DNA of 64,000 nt from Flavobacteriales bacterium (lineage in GTDB: Bacteria > Bacteroidota > Bacteroidia > Flavobacteriales_F > PHOS-HE28). The position numbers and the translations under genes are program-made. The notes beneath the pieces are model-generated. The model had not been told where the DNA came from, made no database searches, and was given only the letters and a program-made list of their open reading frames with translations. This document shows, piece after piece, positions 17,926-26,812 of this stretch (positions are counted from its first letter, which is position 1; each line of letters starts with the position of its first letter). The stretch is taken from positions 1,404,245-1,468,244 of the forward strand of contig JAMLHB010000001.1 of the NCBI GenBank assembly GCA_023957375.1. Direction: 5' to 3'.

Positions 17926-19914
17926 TCAAAGACCTGCGTCGGCAGATTTGGTGTTCCAGGTCAGGGGAATGTTGCTGCCTGCAGGCGACACGCGGATGTA
18001 GCCTTGCATCTCCTGGTGGAGGGCGCTGCAGAAGTCGGTGCAGTAGAAGGGCTTCACGCCTACGCTGGTGGGCACCCACTTCAGGGTCTGTGTTTCACCC
18101 GGCATGATGAGCAGTTCGGCGTTGGCCGCGCCCTTCACCGCGAAGCCGTGCGGAACGTCCCAGTCCTGCTCCAGGTTGGTGACGTGGAAGTACACCTCGT
18201 CGCCCATCTTCACGCCTTCGATGTTGTCCGGGGCGAAGTGTGAGCGGATGCAGGTCATGTAGATGTGCACCTTGTTGCCATCGCGCACCACCTTGGTTTC
18301 CTTTTCACCCTTGCTCACATACGGGTGCTTGTTGTCCTCGATCTTGAACAGTTTCACGGACTTGTCCTTGATCAGCTCCGCCGGAATGGCTTGGGCATAG
18401 TGGGGTTCGCCGATGGTGGGGTAGTCCAGCAACAGTTCCATCTTCGGGCCGTCGATGCTGAAGAGCTGGGCGGATTGCGACAGTTCGGGGCCGGTGGGCA
18501 GGTAGCGGTCCTTGGTGATCTTGTTGTAGGCGATCACGTACTTGCCCCAAGGCTTGGCACCGTCGCCGCCGGGCACGCAGAGGTGGCCGATGGAGTAGTA
18601 GGTGGGCACGCGGTCCACCACTTCCAAGGTTTGCACGTTCCACTTCACGATCTCGCTGCTCACGAACATGGAGCTGTAGGCGAAGCCGTTGTTGTCGAAC
18701 TCGGTATGCAGGGGTCCCAGGCCGGGCTTCTTCACTTCGCCGTGCAGCACGCTTTCGTACTTCAGCACGGGGATGCCGTCGAACTCACCCTCGAAATCCT
18801 TGGCCTCGATGGCCTTGATCATCTTGTCGAAGGAGAAGACGGGGATCAACGCGGCCAGCTTGCCGCTGCCCACGATGTATTGCCCGGTGGGGTCCACGTC
18901 GCAGCCGTGGGGGCTCTTGGGGCAGGGCATGAAGTAAAGCAGGTCCTTGAGCTCCTTGTGGTCCAATTGCAGCACCTGCTCCACCACCTCGCTGGTGGCC
19001 ATGTGGGTCTCGTCGCTGTAGTGGTTCATGAAGTGCTTGCCGGGCACCATCTTGCCCTTGCCTTCCTTGGCGTACTGTTCGGCCTTTTTCCAGTTCACGG
19101 CCATGATGAAGTCCTTGTCCCTCTGGCTGGCGTTCACCTCCAGCAGTTCATAGGCCTGCTCGGTGTTGTAGCAGCTGAAGAAGAACCATCCGTCGCTGGG
19201 GCCCTTGCCCGTGTGGCTCAGGTCGAAGTCCACCCCCGGCGCGGTGATCTGGAAGGCGATGCTCATCTTTCCCGTCTCGCGGTCCGGATGGATGAAGGTG
19301 ACGTTGCCCTTGAAGTTCTCCTTGTAGGTATTGATGGGCACATCGCGCTGGGCATCCCCGCCCATGGGCAGGCTGAAGCGGGTGCCGGCCACCACGTACT
19401 CGCTGTTGGGGGTGGTGAAGGGCGAACTGTGGTTGCCCGCGCTGTTGGGGATCTCGATGATCGTCTTGGTGCGGAAGGTCGTCAGGTCGATCAAGGCGAT
19501 GCGCGGGGTGTTGTTCCCGTTGATGAACATCCACTGGCCGTCGGCCACGCCGTTGGTCATGGAAGGCTCCACGTGGTGGGAGTCGTCCCAAGGGATGAAG
19601 CCGTGGGTAGTCATCAGCATGGGTTTGGTCTCCTCGCTATACCCCCAACCCTTCTCGGGATCTACGGAAAACACCGGGATGTTGCGCAGCATGCGTCCGC
19701 TCGGAAGTCCGTACACGGACATTTGGCCGTTGAACCCGCCGCTAACGAAGTTGTAGAATTCATCATACTTCCCCGGTGGCACGTAGACCTTCGAGGCCGC
19801 ATCGCCGGTAACGGCGCTCTTGGTGTTGGCCGGCTTGCAGCCTTGGGCCAAGGGAAGTGCGATGCCGGCTGCTAAAAGCAGGGGCAACGCGGTGATCACG
19901 GTGGTCCTTTTCAT
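17926..19914 (-). CDS. nosZ: nitrous oxide reductase, clade II (Sec/lipoprotein type)
   Basis: A 662-residue copper enzyme reducing N2O to N2. The signal MKRTTVITALPLLLAAGIAL has no twin arginine and ends at a Cys (LAQGC), so export is by Sec and the protein is probably lipid-anchored, a clade II trait. CuZ histidines are seen in DDSHHVEPS, SPHGCDVDP and LHTEFDNNG regions. The CuA site is intact at the C-terminus: HFAPDNIEG, then FYCTDFCSALHQEMQGY (about 625-641) with both Cys, His and Met. Electrons probably come from the adjacent cytochrome c lipoprotein, whose gene ends 52 bp upstream. Confidence 0.96.
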   Translation of the reverse strand: MKRTTVITALPLLLAAGIALPLAQGCKPANTKSAVTGDAASKVYVPPGKYDEFYNFVSGGFNGQMSVYGLPSGRMLRNIPVFSVDPEKGWGYSEETKPMLMTTHGFIPWDDSHHVEPSMTNGVADGQWMFINGNNTPRIALIDLTTFRTKTIIEIPNSAGNHSSPFTTPNSEYVVAGTRFSLPMGGDAQRDVPINTYKENFKGNVTFIHPDRETGKMSIAFQITAPGVDFDLSHTGKGPSDGWFFFSCYNTEQAYELLEVNASQRDKDFIMAVNWKKAEQYAKEGKGKMVPGKHFMNHYSDETHMATSEVVEQVLQLDHKELKDLLYFMPCPKSPHGCDVDPTGQYIVGSGKLAALIPVFSFDKMIKAIEAKDFEGEFDGIPVLKYESVLHGEVKKPGLGPLHTEFDNNGFAYSSMFVSSEIVKWNVQTLEVVDRVPTYYSIGHLCVPGGDGAKPWGKYVIAYNKITKDRYLPTGPELSQSAQLFSIDGPKMELLLDYPTIGEPHYAQAIPAELIKDKSVKLFKIEDNKHPYVSKGEKETKVVRDGNKVHIYMTCIRSHFAPDNIEGVKMGDEVYFHVTNLEQDWDVPHGFAVKGAANAELLIMPGETQTLKWVPTSVGVKPFYCTDFCSALHQEMQGYIRVSPAGSNIPLTWNTKSADAGL

Positions 19915-19966
19915 TGAGAAGGTGGTTGGTTGGTTGTTGGTTCTGTTCTTGGGTCTGGGCCGAAGC

Positions 19967-20443
19967 TTACAGCGTACGCATGAACTCGAGCACGTCCAGT
20001 GCTTCGTCCTTGGTCAGGTTTTGGTTGGGCATGCGCACCAAGCATTCCTCCAGCATGGCTTGCGCCTCGGGGTCGGTTTCCAGCATGGCGTCCGTGTGCA
20101 GGATCATGTTCATGATCCACTCCGGCTTCCGCTGGTCCAGGATCCCCTTCCAGCCTGGCCCCACCACGCGGTTGGAGCCCAGGGTATGGCAGGCTTGGCA
20201 CTTCACTTCGTAGATCTCCTTTCCTTTGGCCACCTTCCCCTGGTCAATGGTTTCGGCAAACTTCACTTGGTCGGCGGTGATCAGGTCGGCATTGGGCGCT
20301 GCAGGTGCGGCGGCCTCGGGCGCGGTGTTCGTACCAGCGGCCTGGTCGGTGCCTTCACCTCCGCCGCACGCCACCATCAGGGCTACTGCCGTGGAAAGTC
20401 CCAATCCTTTGAGCATGTTCATGCGGAGCGTTCTCGTCTTCAT
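19967..20443 (-). CDS. monohaem cytochrome c lipoprotein, likely NosZ electron donor
   Basis: A 158-residue lipoprotein. ATG at 20443 (MKTRTLRMNMLKGLGL) gives a signal peptide with lipobox MVAC and an Ala/Pro/Thr-rich linker to about residue 48. The cytochrome domain has one haem site CQACH, followed by NRVVGPGWKGI and the C-terminal Met-ligand segment RMPNQNLTKDEALDVL. It precedes nosZ on the same strand and is paralogous to the cytochrome at 21915-22397. A role as periplasmic donor to NosZ is inferred from linkage. Confidence 0.88.
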   Translation of the reverse strand: MKTRTLRMNMLKGLGLSTAVALMVACGGGEGTDQAAGTNTAPEAAAPAAPNADLITADQVKFAETIDQGKVAKGKEIYEVKCQACHTLGSNRVVGPGWKGILDQRKPEWIMNMILHTDAMLETDPEAQAMLEECLVRMPNQNLTKDEALDVLEFMRTL

Positions 20444-20484
20444 CGATAGTCCTTGTTTTTCGGGTTCAAAATTCGTTGCCGTGG

Positions 20485-20530
20485 CGAAGATAGGTTTGAC
20501 CATGGTCAGGCTGCCGGGTGAGATTGATCA
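20485..20530 (-). promoter_or_regulatory. putative Crp/Fnr-type operator and -7 box for cytochrome c-nosZ
   Basis: On the minus strand TATCTTCG (20492-20485) resembles the TAnnTTTG -7 box. Upstream are TGATCAATCTCA (20530-20519), an Fnr-like TGAT-N4-NTCA dyad centred roughly 45 bp before the likely start, and a perfect palindrome TGACCATGGTCA (20497-20508). Both lie between the divergent cytochrome c and COX1-like genes, so they could act on both. Confidence 0.5.
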
Positions 20531-20570
20531 GCCCGCCCCATAAGCGGTTTATCCTGACCTTTGGCCCTGG

Positions 20571-21794
20571 ATGCACCGCTGGTTCAACATCGCCCTGATC
20601 AACCTTGGGATCGCCGGTATCATTGGGTGCGTGTTGCGGTCCATGTATATCTGGGAAATTCCCTTCTTCCGCTTCAAGGCCCTGCTGAACGCCCACTCGC
20701 ACGTGGCCATGCTGGGCTGGGCCTTCATTGCCATGGTGGTCTTCCTGCTGCGCGATCAAACGGGCAAGGGTCCGTCCCGTTTCAGCTTTGCGTTGCTGCT
20801 GGTGGCCCAAGTGGCCGTTACCGGCATGTTGGTGGGTTTCCCGGTGCAGAGCTACGGCGCGTTCACCATTACGGTCTCCGTGTTGCACATGCTGGTGAGC
20901 TACGTGCTCTGCTTCCAGGTTTGGAAGGCCACGGACAGTTGGCGCGCAAACGGCAGCCGTCTGTTGGCCCGTCTGGCCGTGATCTCCATGGTGGTCTCCA
21001 CGTTGGGAACATGGGGCATGGGCCTGATCGTATCCTCGGGCGGTTTCGGTACCGAGCTCTACTACTGGTCCATCCAGTTTTACCTGCACTTCCAGCTCAA
21101 CGGCTGGTTCTGGTTCGGGGCCCTGGCCCTGTGGAGCCGCTGGGCGGAAACCCATGGCGCCCGCCACGTGATGGACCGGTTCACCATCCGCCTGTGGGTG
21201 GCCTCGGTGGTGCTCACGTTCGCGCTGGCCATTGCCTGGAGCGAAAAGCACTGGTTCGTGTACGCCACCAACTCCATCGGGGTGATCCTGCAATTCTGGG
21301 CGGGCTGGCGCACGGCCAAGGCCATCCTGGGGGCGCAACGCATGCTGCACGACAAGGCCCCGCTGTGGGCGTGGCGCTGCGTGACCTACGCGCTGGTGGC
21401 CATGGGCCTGAAGGTGGTGATGCAGGCGGCCGTGGCCATCCCCGAACTGGCCCTCATGGCCTTTACGGTGCGCAACTTCACCGTGGGGTTCATCCACCTG
21501 AGCACCTTGGGCGGCATCACCATGATGCTCTTCGCCATGGCCTTGCTCAAAGGCTGGTTTGTCAGCACCTCGTTCGTGGCCCGGGCCGGTCTGTCCATCT
21601 TCACCACCGGGTTTCTGCTGCACGAGGCAGTGCTCTTCCTGCAGGGCGCTATGTTCTGGTTCGGCTTCGGCATGATGCCCGGCTACTATTGGATCATGCT
21701 GCTCGTGTCGGTCCCGCTGCCATTGGGCATCTTCATTCTCATGGCCCACTCGCGCGCAACCCGGAAGAAGGCCCTTGCATTGGCACGTGCCTAA
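20571..21794 (+). CDS. haem-copper oxidase subunit I-like membrane protein
   Basis: A 407-residue protein with about 12 hydrophobic segments. NAHSHVAMLGWAF (about residues 40-52) and the later HFQLNGWFWFGALAL (about 172-186) resemble the haem-binding helices of cytochrome oxidase subunit I/NorB-like proteins, and FIHLSTLGGIT adds a further His. It is shorter than real COX1 (usually over 450 residues), and I cannot trace the full CuB ligand set, so it may bind haem without being an oxidase. It is divergent from the nosZ operon and convergent with a second cytochrome c gene. A function in quinol-to-cytochrome electron transfer or NO handling is inference. Confidence 0.7.
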   Translation: MHRWFNIALINLGIAGIIGCVLRSMYIWEIPFFRFKALLNAHSHVAMLGWAFIAMVVFLLRDQTGKGPSRFSFALLLVAQVAVTGMLVGFPVQSYGAFTITVSVLHMLVSYVLCFQVWKATDSWRANGSRLLARLAVISMVVSTLGTWGMGLIVSSGGFGTELYYWSIQFYLHFQLNGWFWFGALALWSRWAETHGARHVMDRFTIRLWVASVVLTFALAIAWSEKHWFVYATNSIGVILQFWAGWRTAKAILGAQRMLHDKAPLWAWRCVTYALVAMGLKVVMQAAVAIPELALMAFTVRNFTVGFIHLSTLGGITMMLFAMALLKGWFVSTSFVARAGLSIFTTGFLLHEAVLFLQGAMFWFGFGMMPGYYWIMLLVSVPLPLGIFILMAHSRATRKKALALARA

Positions 21795-21861
21795 CGGCTC
21801 CGGCCCTCGGTAGCACTGCTGCCTTCTGGAGGAAGCACAACTTGCCAGGGTAGGCAAAAAG

Positions 21862-21889
21862 CAGGGGCTGCCCAATTGGACAGCCCCTG
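21862..21889. terminator. bidirectional intrinsic terminator
   Basis: CAGGGGCTG pairs with CAGCCCCTG around an AATT-centred loop, followed by TTATT on the plus strand and TTTTT on the minus strand. It separates the convergent COX1-like gene (stop 21794) and cytochrome c gene (stop 21915). Confidence 0.75.
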
Positions 21890-21914
21890 TTATTGCAATT
21901 GGGCAATGGTTGGC

Positions 21915-22397
21915 TTAGAGCGAACGGATCAGCTCCAGCATGGCGCGGGCCTGGTCCTTGGTGAGCTCTTGGTCGGGCATCACCGTGCCGGTTTCCTCCA
22001 CCAGTTGCTGCGCGGCAGGGTCGTTTTCCACCATCCACTGGGTGTGCAGCATCATGTTCATGATCCACTCGGGGGTGCGCTCCTTCATCACGCCCTTCCA
22101 ACCGGGACCCACCACCTTCTCCTCGGTCAGTCCGTGGCACACGTGGCACTTGGCATCGAAGATCTTCTTCGCCTCGGTGATCATGCCCTGGTCGATCTGG
22201 TCGCCCAAGGTGATGTCGCTGGCCTTGATGAAATCAGCGGGATATTCCACGGTGGCCGGCGCAGCGGTTTCCGCCGGTGCGGCAGGGGCTGCGGGCGTGG
22301 TGGCCTCGGCAGGTGCCGGGCTGGTGGCGCCACCCCCGCAGGAGGCCAGCAAAAAGGCGATGCCCACGGGCATCATCAGGGTCTTGGTGATCTTCAT
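21915..22397 (-). CDS. monohaem cytochrome c lipoprotein, paralogue of 19967-20443
   Basis: A 160-residue lipoprotein. ATG at 22397 (MKITKTLMMPVGIAFLLASC) gives a lipobox LASC and an Ala/Pro/Thr linker to about residue 50. The haem site is CHVCH, followed by EKVVGPGWKGV and TVMPDQELTKDQARAML, matching the nosZ-linked paralogue motif for motif (VGPGWKG, PEWIMNM, LTKD). An ATG at 22409 is an alternative start. It forms its own unit, divergent from the E1 fusion gene. Confidence 0.87.
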   Translation of the reverse strand: MKITKTLMMPVGIAFLLASCGGGATSPAPAEATTPAAPAAPAETAAPATVEYPADFIKASDITLGDQIDQGMITEAKKIFDAKCHVCHGLTEEKVVGPGWKGVMKERTPEWIMNMMLHTQWMVENDPAAQQLVEETGTVMPDQELTKDQARAMLELIRSL

Positions 22398-22647
22398 TGT
22401 GTTGCACATAGTTTGGATGTTACGATGGTTGTTCCGGGCATTTTTCCCGCCGCGAAGTTCCATCTTTTCCGCTTCATGTGGAAAAATCTTTTCGGGATCG
22501 TCACTCTTCCGCCATGTTCGGGGCGCTACCGTGCATGCGTGCGCCCGGCCCCGGCCTAAGCTCTCCCCATTGCGCTCCAGGCACCTTGCCGGCAACAGAT
22601 CCCGGGCTTCACCCTACCTTCGCAACGTAACGCATTCCAATCCGCTT

Positions 22648-25032
22648 ATGCCCGCTTCACACACCACACGCACGGACGAACCCATCACCATCGGCGAGCT
22701 CAAGAACGAGATCCTGAAGGACTACGCCTTGGTATGCCTCAGCCGTGAAGCCAGCCTGCTGGGCCGCAAGGAGGTGCTCAACGGGAAAGCCAAGTTCGGC
22801 ATCTTCGGCGACGGCAAGGAACTGGCACAGGTGTGCATGGCCAAACAGTTCCGCCATGGCGATTGGCGCAGCGGCTACTACCGCGACCAAACCTTCATGT
22901 TCGCCATCGGCGAGCTCACCGTGCAACAATGGTTCGCACAGCTGTATGCCCATGCCGACGTACAGGCCGAACCCTCCAGCGCCGGGCGCCAAATGAACGG
23001 CCACTACGCCACGCGCAGCATAGACGCCAATGGCAACTGGAAAGACCTGATGGCACAGTACAATTCCAGCCCGGACATGTCGCCCACCGCCGGCCAGATG
23101 CCGCGCCTGCTGGGCCTGGCGCAGGCCAGCAAGCTCTTCCGCAACAACCAGGCCCTGCACAGCCACGCCCATTTGAGCGACCATGGCAACGAGGTGGCCT
23201 TCGGCACCATTGGCGACGCCAGCACCAGTGAAGGATTGTTCTGGGAAGCCATCAATGCAGCGGGCGTCCTGCAGGTACCCATGGCCGTGAGCGTATGGGA
23301 CGACGGGTGGGGCATCAGCGTGGGCAAGGAATACCAGACCACCAAGGGCAGCATCAGCACCTTGCTCAAGGGATTCGAAAAGCAGGAAGGCACCAACGGC
23401 CTGCGCTTGTACAAGGTGAAGGGCTGGGATTACGCCGCGCTGAACAAGACCTACGAGCAGGCCATCGCCCGCTGCCGCGAGGAACAGGTACCCTGCGTGG
23501 TGCATGTGGAAGAGCTCACCCAGCCACAGGGCCACAGCACCAGCGGCAGCCACGAACGCTATAAGAGCAAGGAACTGTTGGAGTGGTACAAGACCGCCGA
23601 CTGCATCGTACGCTTCCGCGAATTCATCCTCGCCTTCAAGCCGGGCGGCAATCCCATCGCCACCGCCGATGAGCTGGACGCCCTCCAGGCACAGGCCAAG
23701 GCGGATGCAAGAGCCGCGCAAAAAGCGGCATGGGCCGCCTTTACGGGCCCCATCGAGGCCGAACGCAAGGAAGTGCTCCACCTGCTCGACGGGATACGGT
23801 CGGACCTGGCCCAACAACTGGCCGGCGAACTGCGCAACACCATCAACCCCGAGCGCCGAGACGTGCTTTCCTGCGCACGGCGCGCCCTCACCGCGGCCAT
23901 AGCCGATGGCGCGGAGGCCGGCGAACTCAAGGCCTGGGTGCAACAAGCCCTGGCCGACAATGCCGAACGGTATGGCAGCCACCTGTACAGCCAAAGCGCA
24001 AAGAGCTGCCTGAACGTGGCGGAAGTGCCCGTGCAGTACGCGGGGGATGAGGAAGTGGACGGCCGCATCATCATCCGCGACAACTTTGCGGCGCTCTTCG
24101 AAAAGGAACCGCTGCTGCTCACCTTCGGCGAGGATACCGGCAAGATCGGCGACGTGAACCAAGGCTTGGAGGGCCTGCAGGCCCGCTTTGGCGAACTGCG
24201 CATCAGCGATGCCGGCATCCGCGAAGCCACCATCATCGGCCAGGGCATCGGTTTGGCCTTGCGCGGGTTGCGCCCCGTGGCGGAGATCCAGTACTTGGAC
24301 TACCTGCTCTTTGGCCTGCAGGGCATGAGCGACGACCTGGCCACCATGCTTTGGCGCACCAAGGGCGGCCAAAAATGCCCCCTGATCGTGCGTACCCGCG
24401 GCCATCGGCTGGAAGGCGTGTGGCACAGTGGCAGCCCCATGGGAACCATCATCAACAGCCTGCGCGGCATGGTGGTGTGCGTGCCGCGCAACATGCAGCA
24501 GGCCGCCGGCATGTACAACACGCTCCTCCAAAGCGACGACCCCGCCTTGGTGATCGAATGCCTCAACGGATACCGCAGCAAGGAACGCCTGCCGGCCAAC
24601 CTCGGCGAATTCACCGTGCCCATCGGCATCCCCGAAGTGGTGCGCAAAGGCAGTGACCTCACGCTGGTGAGCTATGGCAGCACCTTCACCGTGTGCCAGC
24701 ACGCCGCAGACCGCCTGGCCGAGCTTGGCATCAGCGTGGAGCTGATCGATGCGCGCACCCTCCTCCCCTTCGACCGCGAGCACCGCATCGTGGAAAGCCT
24801 GCAAAAGACCAGCCGCCTGTTAGTGGTGGACGAGGATGTACCCGGTGGCGCCAGTGCCTACATCCTGCAGCAGGTCCTCCAAGAGCAAAACGGCTATCGC
24901 TGGCTGGATGAAGCCCCAGCCACGCTCACGGCAAAGCCGCACCGCCCCGCGTACGGTACCGATGGCGACTACTTCAGCAAGCCCGCCGTGGAGGATGTGG
25001 TGGAAAAGGTGTTGGGGATGGTGCGGGAGTGA
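22648..25032 (+). CDS. 2-oxoacid dehydrogenase E1, fused alpha and beta subunits
   Basis: A 794-residue thiamine-diphosphate enzyme. Residues about 1-400 are the E1 alpha part (GDGKELAQVCMAKQF, HLSDHGNEVAFGTIGDAS, TSEGLFWEAINAAGVLQVP, then a VWDDGWGIS Mg/ThDP segment); about 450-794 are the E1 beta part (LLTFGEDTG, REATIIGQGIGLALRGLRP, TRGHRLEGVWHSG, LLVVDEDVPGGASA). It decarboxylates a branched-chain 2-oxoacid or pyruvate and passes the acyl group to lipoyl-E2. The fused form is known in Bacteroidota. The start is ATG at 22648; the open frame continues far upstream through the cytochrome promoter region and is not used. Substrate is unsettled. Confidence 0.92.
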   Translation: MPASHTTRTDEPITIGELKNEILKDYALVCLSREASLLGRKEVLNGKAKFGIFGDGKELAQVCMAKQFRHGDWRSGYYRDQTFMFAIGELTVQQWFAQLYAHADVQAEPSSAGRQMNGHYATRSIDANGNWKDLMAQYNSSPDMSPTAGQMPRLLGLAQASKLFRNNQALHSHAHLSDHGNEVAFGTIGDASTSEGLFWEAINAAGVLQVPMAVSVWDDGWGISVGKEYQTTKGSISTLLKGFEKQEGTNGLRLYKVKGWDYAALNKTYEQAIARCREEQVPCVVHVEELTQPQGHSTSGSHERYKSKELLEWYKTADCIVRFREFILAFKPGGNPIATADELDALQAQAKADARAAQKAAWAAFTGPIEAERKEVLHLLDGIRSDLAQQLAGELRNTINPERRDVLSCARRALTAAIADGAEAGELKAWVQQALADNAERYGSHLYSQSAKSCLNVAEVPVQYAGDEEVDGRIIIRDNFAALFEKEPLLLTFGEDTGKIGDVNQGLEGLQARFGELRISDAGIREATIIGQGIGLALRGLRPVAEIQYLDYLLFGLQGMSDDLATMLWRTKGGQKCPLIVRTRGHRLEGVWHSGSPMGTIINSLRGMVVCVPRNMQQAAGMYNTLLQSDDPALVIECLNGYRSKERLPANLGEFTVPIGIPEVVRKGSDLTLVSYGSTFTVCQHAADRLAELGISVELIDARTLLPFDREHRIVESLQKTSRLLVVDEDVPGGASAYILQQVLQEQNGYRWLDEAPATLTAKPHRPAYGTDGDYFSKPAVEDVVEKVLGMVRE

Positions 25033-25075
25033 ATGCTGCTTGCACCCGCACCCGTCCCGGCGAATGTTTACCCGC

Positions 25076-25083
25076 TATTTTTG
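25076..25083 (+). promoter_or_regulatory. -7 box directly before a GTG start
   Basis: TATTTTTG fits TAnnTTTG and ends 4 bp before GTG 25088, the same spacing as at 9415-9427, suggesting a leaderless transcript for the unknown/PIN pair. Confidence 0.5.
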
Positions 25084-25087
25084 ATCC

Positions 25088-25864
25088 GTGGAGAAGACGG
25101 GTACCATAAAAATCAAAATTGAGGGTGGGACTGAAGCTGTGCGGCTCACCCCTGATTCGTTCGATGTCCGTGACCTAAAGGAACTGCTCACACGTGTGGA
25201 AGACCTGCTGTTCCCGGTTGAACGAAGGGACAGGCCCCTGATCGGATATCGGAACGAAGAGGGTTCCGTACTGAACATTTTCACCACGGCCATGCAGACC
25301 GTGATCGCGTTTAATGCCGTGCTCGGCCAGGTACAGCAACAGCAGAGCATCGACTTCCTCGAAGTTAGGACCGCTGCGGCCATTGAGGCCATGCAGCTGG
25401 ATGCCATAAAGAGAGGTTGGAACTTCACCTTGTCATCCAGTCTTCCGGACAGCGGCACATTGGTGATCAACCGAGAGACTTCGTTCAAGCGGACGGATGA
25501 TGTTTGGATGGAGGTGGAGCTTTATTTGTACGGAGAAGTGGTCGATGCCGGCGGAAAAGAAAAGGCGAACATCCATGTTGCGGTGCCCAAGCAAGGCGTT
25601 TTCATCGTTCAAACACCGAGGAAGACCATTGCTGAACTGAAGGAGAGCATCATCTATAAGCAGTATGGCCTGCGCGTTTTGGGAAAACAGAACATGTCCA
25701 CGGGGGAAGTGGACCGGAACTCCGTCCAATTCCTGGAATTGATCGATCACCAAGCCCGGTTCGACAAGGACTACTTGAACCAGCTCAGGAAGAAAGCTGC
25801 ACCCTGGATCAAGGGCATTGACCCCGATGCCTGGTTGAACGAGATCCGTGGAACCGATGCTTAA
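25088..25864 (+). CDS. hypothetical protein, partner of PIN-domain gene
   Basis: A 258-residue soluble protein starting at GTG 25088. The N-terminal 30 residues look like beta strands (GTIKIKIEGGTEAVRL), followed by a helical LKELLTRVEDLLFP, the conserved-looking LIGYRNEEGSVLNIFTT (about 50-66), and an alternating strand region with FTLSSSLPDSGTLVINRE and MEVELYLYGEVVD. No known family is recognised. The last 8 bp overlap the start of the PIN gene (ATGCTTAA), a coupling typical of functional pairs such as toxin-antitoxin or effector-regulator modules, though it is larger than most antitoxins. Codon use and GC are a little lower than its neighbours, hinting at transfer. Confidence 0.75.
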   Translation: MEKTGTIKIKIEGGTEAVRLTPDSFDVRDLKELLTRVEDLLFPVERRDRPLIGYRNEEGSVLNIFTTAMQTVIAFNAVLGQVQQQQSIDFLEVRTAAAIEAMQLDAIKRGWNFTLSSSLPDSGTLVINRETSFKRTDDVWMEVELYLYGEVVDAGGKEKANIHVAVPKQGVFIVQTPRKTIAELKESIIYKQYGLRVLGKQNMSTGEVDRNSVQFLELIDHQARFDKDYLNQLRKKAAPWIKGIDPDAWLNEIRGTDA

Positions 25865-26342
25865 GGGCGTGCTGTTGGACACCAGCTTTTTCCTGAGGTT
25901 TCTGAACGAAGCTGATCCGCTTTTCCGGAACGCAGACAGCTACTTCAAATACTTCGTGGACCACGAAACACCAATGTACCTGTCCACGATCTCGGTGGCG
26001 GAATTCTGCGTGGGCGGCACGATCGATCAATTGCCGCTGAAATACATGCGGATGCTGCCGTTCAACGTGGATCACGCCATAAGGGCCGGTGCATTCCGTG
26101 CGGCTTTCCGCGGTCATCCTGCTGCTCCGGGCGAGCGCGTCGTCATCACCAACGACACCAAGCTGTTCGCCCAAGCCGACACCACACCGGAGATTTCCCA
26201 TTTCCTCACCTCCGACGATGGATGCGGAAAGAATTTGGAACAATTGAAAGCGGCCGGAGCTTCACCCAAATTTGATGTCCTTTCCATCCGCAAGCCTTTG
26301 CACGATGTGTTGGGCGAGTTGGACTTCCCGGACCAATCATAA
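25857..26342 (+). CDS. PIN-like domain protein (putative nuclease)
   Basis: A 161-residue protein with a PIN-like arrangement of acidic residues: D8 in VLLDTSFF, E49 in ISVAEFCVGG, and D100/D108 in VITNDTKLFAQAD. PIN domains are metal-dependent RNases, often VapC-type toxins. ATG 25857 overlaps the stop of the upstream partner by 8 bp, so the two are coupled. The C-terminal 50 residues (after TSDDGCGKN) extend past a usual VapC of about 130 residues. Catalytic activity and the antitoxin role of the partner are inferred. Confidence 0.72.
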   Translation: MLKGVLLDTSFFLRFLNEADPLFRNADSYFKYFVDHETPMYLSTISVAEFCVGGTIDQLPLKYMRMLPFNVDHAIRAGAFRAAFRGHPAAPGERVVITNDTKLFAQADTTPEISHFLTSDDGCGKNLEQLKAAGASPKFDVLSIRKPLHDVLGELDFPDQS

Positions 26343-26529
26343 GATCCTTGGTGCCCATGATGCCGACTCCAACCGTTAGATCAGGGAGAGGCAGAAACCC
26401 GACCGAAACGGCGAGCCACCGAGAAGATCCTCGGATCATGGATGTCCCTGATATGTGCCGTAGACACCCGAAACCCCGCGCCAGCGCCCGAGCTTTCCGC
26501 TAGTGCGTAACGGTTTGAAAAACCCCAAA

Positions 26530-26812
26530 GCCCGCGCTCGCGCATTTCGCGAGTGCGTGCCAAGAATAAGGGCCTCTGGCCTGTCTTTTTCCAGAACGAA
26601 CCATGTCCATCACTCTCCCTATCCTCCCCATAGCCCGCGCTCGCGTTTTTCGCGAGTGCGTACCACGCATAGGCCTCTGGCCTGTCTCTTTCCAGAACGA
26701 ACCATGTCCATCACCCCCCAAGCCCGCGCTCGCGTTTTTCGCGAGTGCGCAAACATCCTAAGGCCTCTGGCCTGTCCCCACCCGGAACTTGCAATGCCCA
26801 TCATCCTCCCCA
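26530..26812. repeat. three tandem ~90-bp repeats containing a palindrome and a gene-start copy
   Basis: Three units begin near 26530, 26633 and 26720. Each carries CCCGCGCTCGCG-spacer-CGCGAGTGCG (a palindrome), then AGGCCTCTGGCCTGTC, then a short stretch ending in an ATG followed by codons for MSITLP or, in the last unit, the real start MPIILP of the acetyltransferase gene. A fourth, degenerate copy lies near 26475-26510. The palindrome recurs in reverse orientation at 47434-47460. The rest of 26343-26530 shows nothing else. Confidence 0.85.

Noticed and set aside
18265-19875. 536-residue open frame opposite nosZ
   Set aside because: Composition of an antisense shadow; nosZ is complete on the minus strand.
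21940-22647. 236-codon N-terminal extension of the E1 fusion protein
   Set aside because: It covers a cytochrome c gene and its promoter on the other strand; the E1 homology begins just after ATG 22648.
26503-26793. N-terminal extension of the acetyltransferase through the repeats
   Set aside because: The translation is of the tandem repeat itself (RARAFRECV repeated) and GNAT homology starts after 26794.
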